The notes under the pieces are model-generated. The model saw nothing but the letters and a program-made list of their open reading frames with translations. It was not told the DNA's origin and did no database searches. The position numbers and the translations under genes are program-made. Source: Cycas panzhihuaensis (Eukaryota; Cycadophyta). From it: a stretch of 64,000 nt of DNA. This document shows, piece after piece, positions 61,301 through 64,000 of the stretch. The stretch is taken from assembly GCA_023213395.1 (NCBI GenBank), contig CM041465.1, positions 218,185,741 through 218,249,740 of the forward strand. The letters run 5' to 3'. Each line of letters opens with the position of its first letter. Position 1 is the stretch's first letter.

Positions 61301-62482
61301 TTGTTCTTTTTGGTGTTATCCAACTTCTTAAACCATTCTTCTCTATATGTCATATGGGTAGAGCATCTTAAGTTAATATACCGATTATCTTATTCTTTAT
61401 TTGCTATCAAACTTTATAGAAAGATTCTCTTATTTTCCCTTTTTTCAGTTGCTACATTAGTTGTTCCTCTTTGTATGTTGGATCTTTTTATGAAATAATT
61501 CACTTTTAAGTGTCTACTTCTATGGCAATAAGAACATTGTATTATTCATCTACCTCTAGGTCTCCTTCCTATTCACCCTTGATTCCTACCTCTTAGACTT
61601 TGTCCTCTACATCTTCCTTGAAGTCCAAAACTTTGTCCTTGACCTTGATTAAATTGGCTTTAAAAATATTGTCTTTGAGCTTGGCCTTATCCTTGATAAA
61701 ATTGATTTTAACCTTTGATGAAATTAACCTTGTTCTTGATGGTATTATTCTTGACCTTAATACATTTACCTTTAACGAAATTCATTTTAATTTCTAAGAT
61801 TTTATCCTCTTCCTATAGGAGATTTTCCTCTTCCCTTAGAACTTTGGCCTTTAAATATAGGCTTAATATTTGCCTTAGTGGTAAATACATGTTCTAGAAA
61901 TTTACTTACCCCTATTTTCTCTTCAATAGTAAGTAACGTTATACTTAATTAATCAATTTTGAGAGTAGTTAGGTCTTTGGAGATCTTAATACTTGTTACA
62001 AATTTTAAACCTTTTAATATCACTAACACATCTTATGATCTTCTCTACCATCCTTTGTTTACTAATGACTTCCCCTTAGGCTCTCATTTAGTTGATTAGG
62101 CCTCATATTTTAGTTATGAAGTAATTTACTCCTTTATTATTATTCATACTATATTTTTTAAATTTATTCCTTAAGGTTTGGAGTTAGTTTTGATACAATA
62201 ACTCCTTTATAGATGGTCTTCAAAGTATCTCATGCTTCCTTTTATGTAGTTATCTCACTAATCCTTTGATAGATCTGATTCTAATACATAAAAGATAAAT
62301 GATAAGGCTTTGTTTTCTCACTTTTCATTCTCTTTGTAGGTCTTCTTTTGGTCTTTAGTAGCATTAGCATCACGTGCTCTATAACCTATTTCAATCAAGT
62401 CCTACATATCTTTTGATAGAAAGATGGGTTTCATCCTTCAACTCTAATTTAAAAAATTAGTACCATCAAATTTTGGCACCAT
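58350..62482 (-). pseudogene. C3: Ty1/copia gag-pol (broken)
   Basis: Gag starts MVPKFDGTNFLN at 62482. Zinc knuckle CSYCHRSRHLKVNY (about 61500-61540, last Cys to Tyr). Pre-integrase TWHNIFGHVKYSSLALI (about 60970). Integrase LVYMDLCRPMDMPSLAGDEY (60665-60877), second Asp lost (LRSNNGGEF), Glu kept (VTEKEN). RT from SQDEWKNIIKEEYNILVKND (59633-59896), QMDVKNTFLNRYIDEEI, then the catalytic box LYTDDLV (near 59290), and LDIMHIVSVVSRFMHNPK. RNase H decays into the tract near 58400. Integrase before RT identifies copia. Many stops; not functional. Confidence 0.85.
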
Positions 62483-64000
62483 TACATTACCTATTATAAA
62501 GGCTATAATGAAGAAATTTCCTTAAAATAAACTACTTTAAAAAAGTAAAGTGCTTGAATGAAATATTAAAATATACTTGAACAAGGCAATAAAGACACTC
62601 AGAAAAATATAAGCAAAACTTATCCCCCTTCAACTTAGAGACATGCACAAGTGTCCTAATTAGGACTTAACCTTCTCTAAAGTAAGAATTTTGTACTAAT
62701 AGTGATTATAAGCTAAAGTTTTGCTAGATTTGTTCAAGAGTCAACTCAAAGGAAACTTACAAACTAGCATCAACTTTGACCATAAAAATATTACATCAAA
62801 TTATTTCAAAACTACTTAAAAGATCATTCACTCAATAGAGAATCAAAATATGAACCCAACACTTTAAATAACAATTGATTCTAACTTTTATGACCATGCT
62901 ATACTTTAAAAAGTATAAGGAGGTCAAAAGGGATAAATAGCACTTTAGCACATGAAATATAAAGAAAATTTTCATCAACTTTTAGTCATTAAATAAGCTA
63001 TCAAATACAGACCCAGCATAGTCATGTGACCACTAATTTTATTTGAGTGAAAATATATAACACTTTAGAGTTAGTAGATCTAAAAATGGGCCATATTAGT
63101 GACATATATCCTTGCTGAAGTAGAAACAAGTGCTTGATTTAAAATAAACACCTTGAAAAATAAATTAGACCCTTTTAAAAAATTACTCTTCTAGTTGCTT
63201 AAAACCTGAATGTAACCTACAAGCTATATGGTAAAGGGGCTATAAGTAATAAAACTCACAGAGAGATAAAACATAATTAATTTTTTTTCAAAGTATGGAT
63301 AGGATTAAGTAACCAATTTTTAGCAATGTTTTTGGCCTTAGGTAACCTATCATTATGTTGTTGCTCTATTCTTCTACTGCAAGTCCCTCTAGATGCTACT
63401 ATAAGTCCCATTAAATGTCATGCAAGCAAGAATATAATGATGTTCAATCATGCCATTATATATGACTATGCAAGCATGTAGTGCTGGATTATATATATCA
63501 AGAAAAGGATAATCATATATCTTGAATAGTAAATAGGTTACTCCTATTCTAAGTAGAGATAATAGAAAATGTATAAAAAAAATTGACTCACCTAATTAGC
63601 TACTTGTCTCATACAACTAGAGTATCATTAAGAGCCACACATATATACAAAGCATAGATACTTAACTTTAGCATGAGATATAACCCAATAAATATAAAGA
63701 ATGTAATAGTGTATGAATATAGTTAATACACAAGTGCATGAATGGGAATATAATCAATGCACAACTATGAAGAATATACATAAATTAGTCAATTTGAACA
63801 AATAACAAAGATTAATACAACATAAAATATAAAGTAAGCATACTATAAAGATGCACATAATAATGATTATTTTTTGGACAGTGTTAGTAAGGGTGATTAA
63901 GAACCATGGAAAGTTGAACAAATGATGAAGAGTGTATTGATTCAAGTAGTTGTAGTGATCATCATCCTAATGGCCTCTATAGAAAAAGCCAATGATGTGG
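62483..64000 (-). other. Probable C3 leader and unassigned DNA to window end
   Basis: AT-rich, no open frame with a motif. The part next to gag contains TCCTAATTAGGACAC near 62660, similar to the leader near the gag of C1 and C2, so the long-leader layout of that family may apply. No LTR or primer site seen before the edge. Confidence 0.4.

Overview
This window looks like intergenic heterochromatin of a large, retrotransposon-rich plant genome. The evidence is the dense nesting of Ty1/copia and Ty3/gypsy LTR elements, initiator-Met and Arg-like primer binding sites, a Tat-type gypsy with a second RNase H, and an antisense open frame resembling the plant mobile domain. I see no intact host gene, tRNA, rRNA or CRISPR array. 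All coding regions are broken by stops or frameshifts, and the DNA outside the gypsy elements is very AT-rich. Names used below: G1-G4 are Ty3/gypsy elements, C0-C4 are Ty1/copia elements, and N1-N2 are non-autonomous LTR elements.

Left part (1-30 kb) is a Russian doll. A minus-strand gypsy remnant (G4, protease and start of RT) lies at the left edge. Next comes a decayed copia (C0) whose body is split by copia C1 (1708-28833). The 5' LTR of C1 holds a solo LTR with a perfect target duplication (GGGCC), and its ~3-kb leader is split by N1 (3497-25765, minus strand, 372-bp LTRs, duplication TGTAA). N1 has no recognisable gag or pol but carries a fragment of a papain-type cysteine protease exon. 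N1 is in turn split by G1 (6599-23252, plus strand, ~2.6-2.7-kb LTRs, duplication TAGGT), a 16.7-kb Tat-like gypsy. The insertion order C0 > C1 > N1 > G1 can be read directly from the sequence.

G1 has LTR, an Arg-like PBS, gag, protease-RT-RNase H-integrase, a conserved small ORF, an antisense gene (plant-mobile-domain-like N-terminus, coiled-coil and basic C-terminus, with a TATA box on that strand), a detached second RNase H, a PPT and the 3' LTR. The truncated, inverted relative G2 (30069-40722, minus strand) keeps the same order. It has lost the PMD-like part of the antisense gene, the 5' LTR and the start of gag.

Right part (40.7-64 kb): copia C2 (plus strand, nearly full gag-pol with stops, same family as C1); N2 (minus strand, a pair of ~300-350-bp LTRs); gypsy remnant G3 (minus strand; gag, protease, RNase H and integrase zinc-finger pieces, RT lost, RNase H split by a ~330-bp insertion); an AT-rich stretch with a minisatellite; and copia remnants C4 and C3 (both minus strand), which share one LTR. 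The last 1.5 kb is unassigned AT-rich DNA, probably the leader of C3.

All calls come from reading motifs and repeats by eye. Element ends backed by target duplications are firm; ends of decayed elements are approximate.
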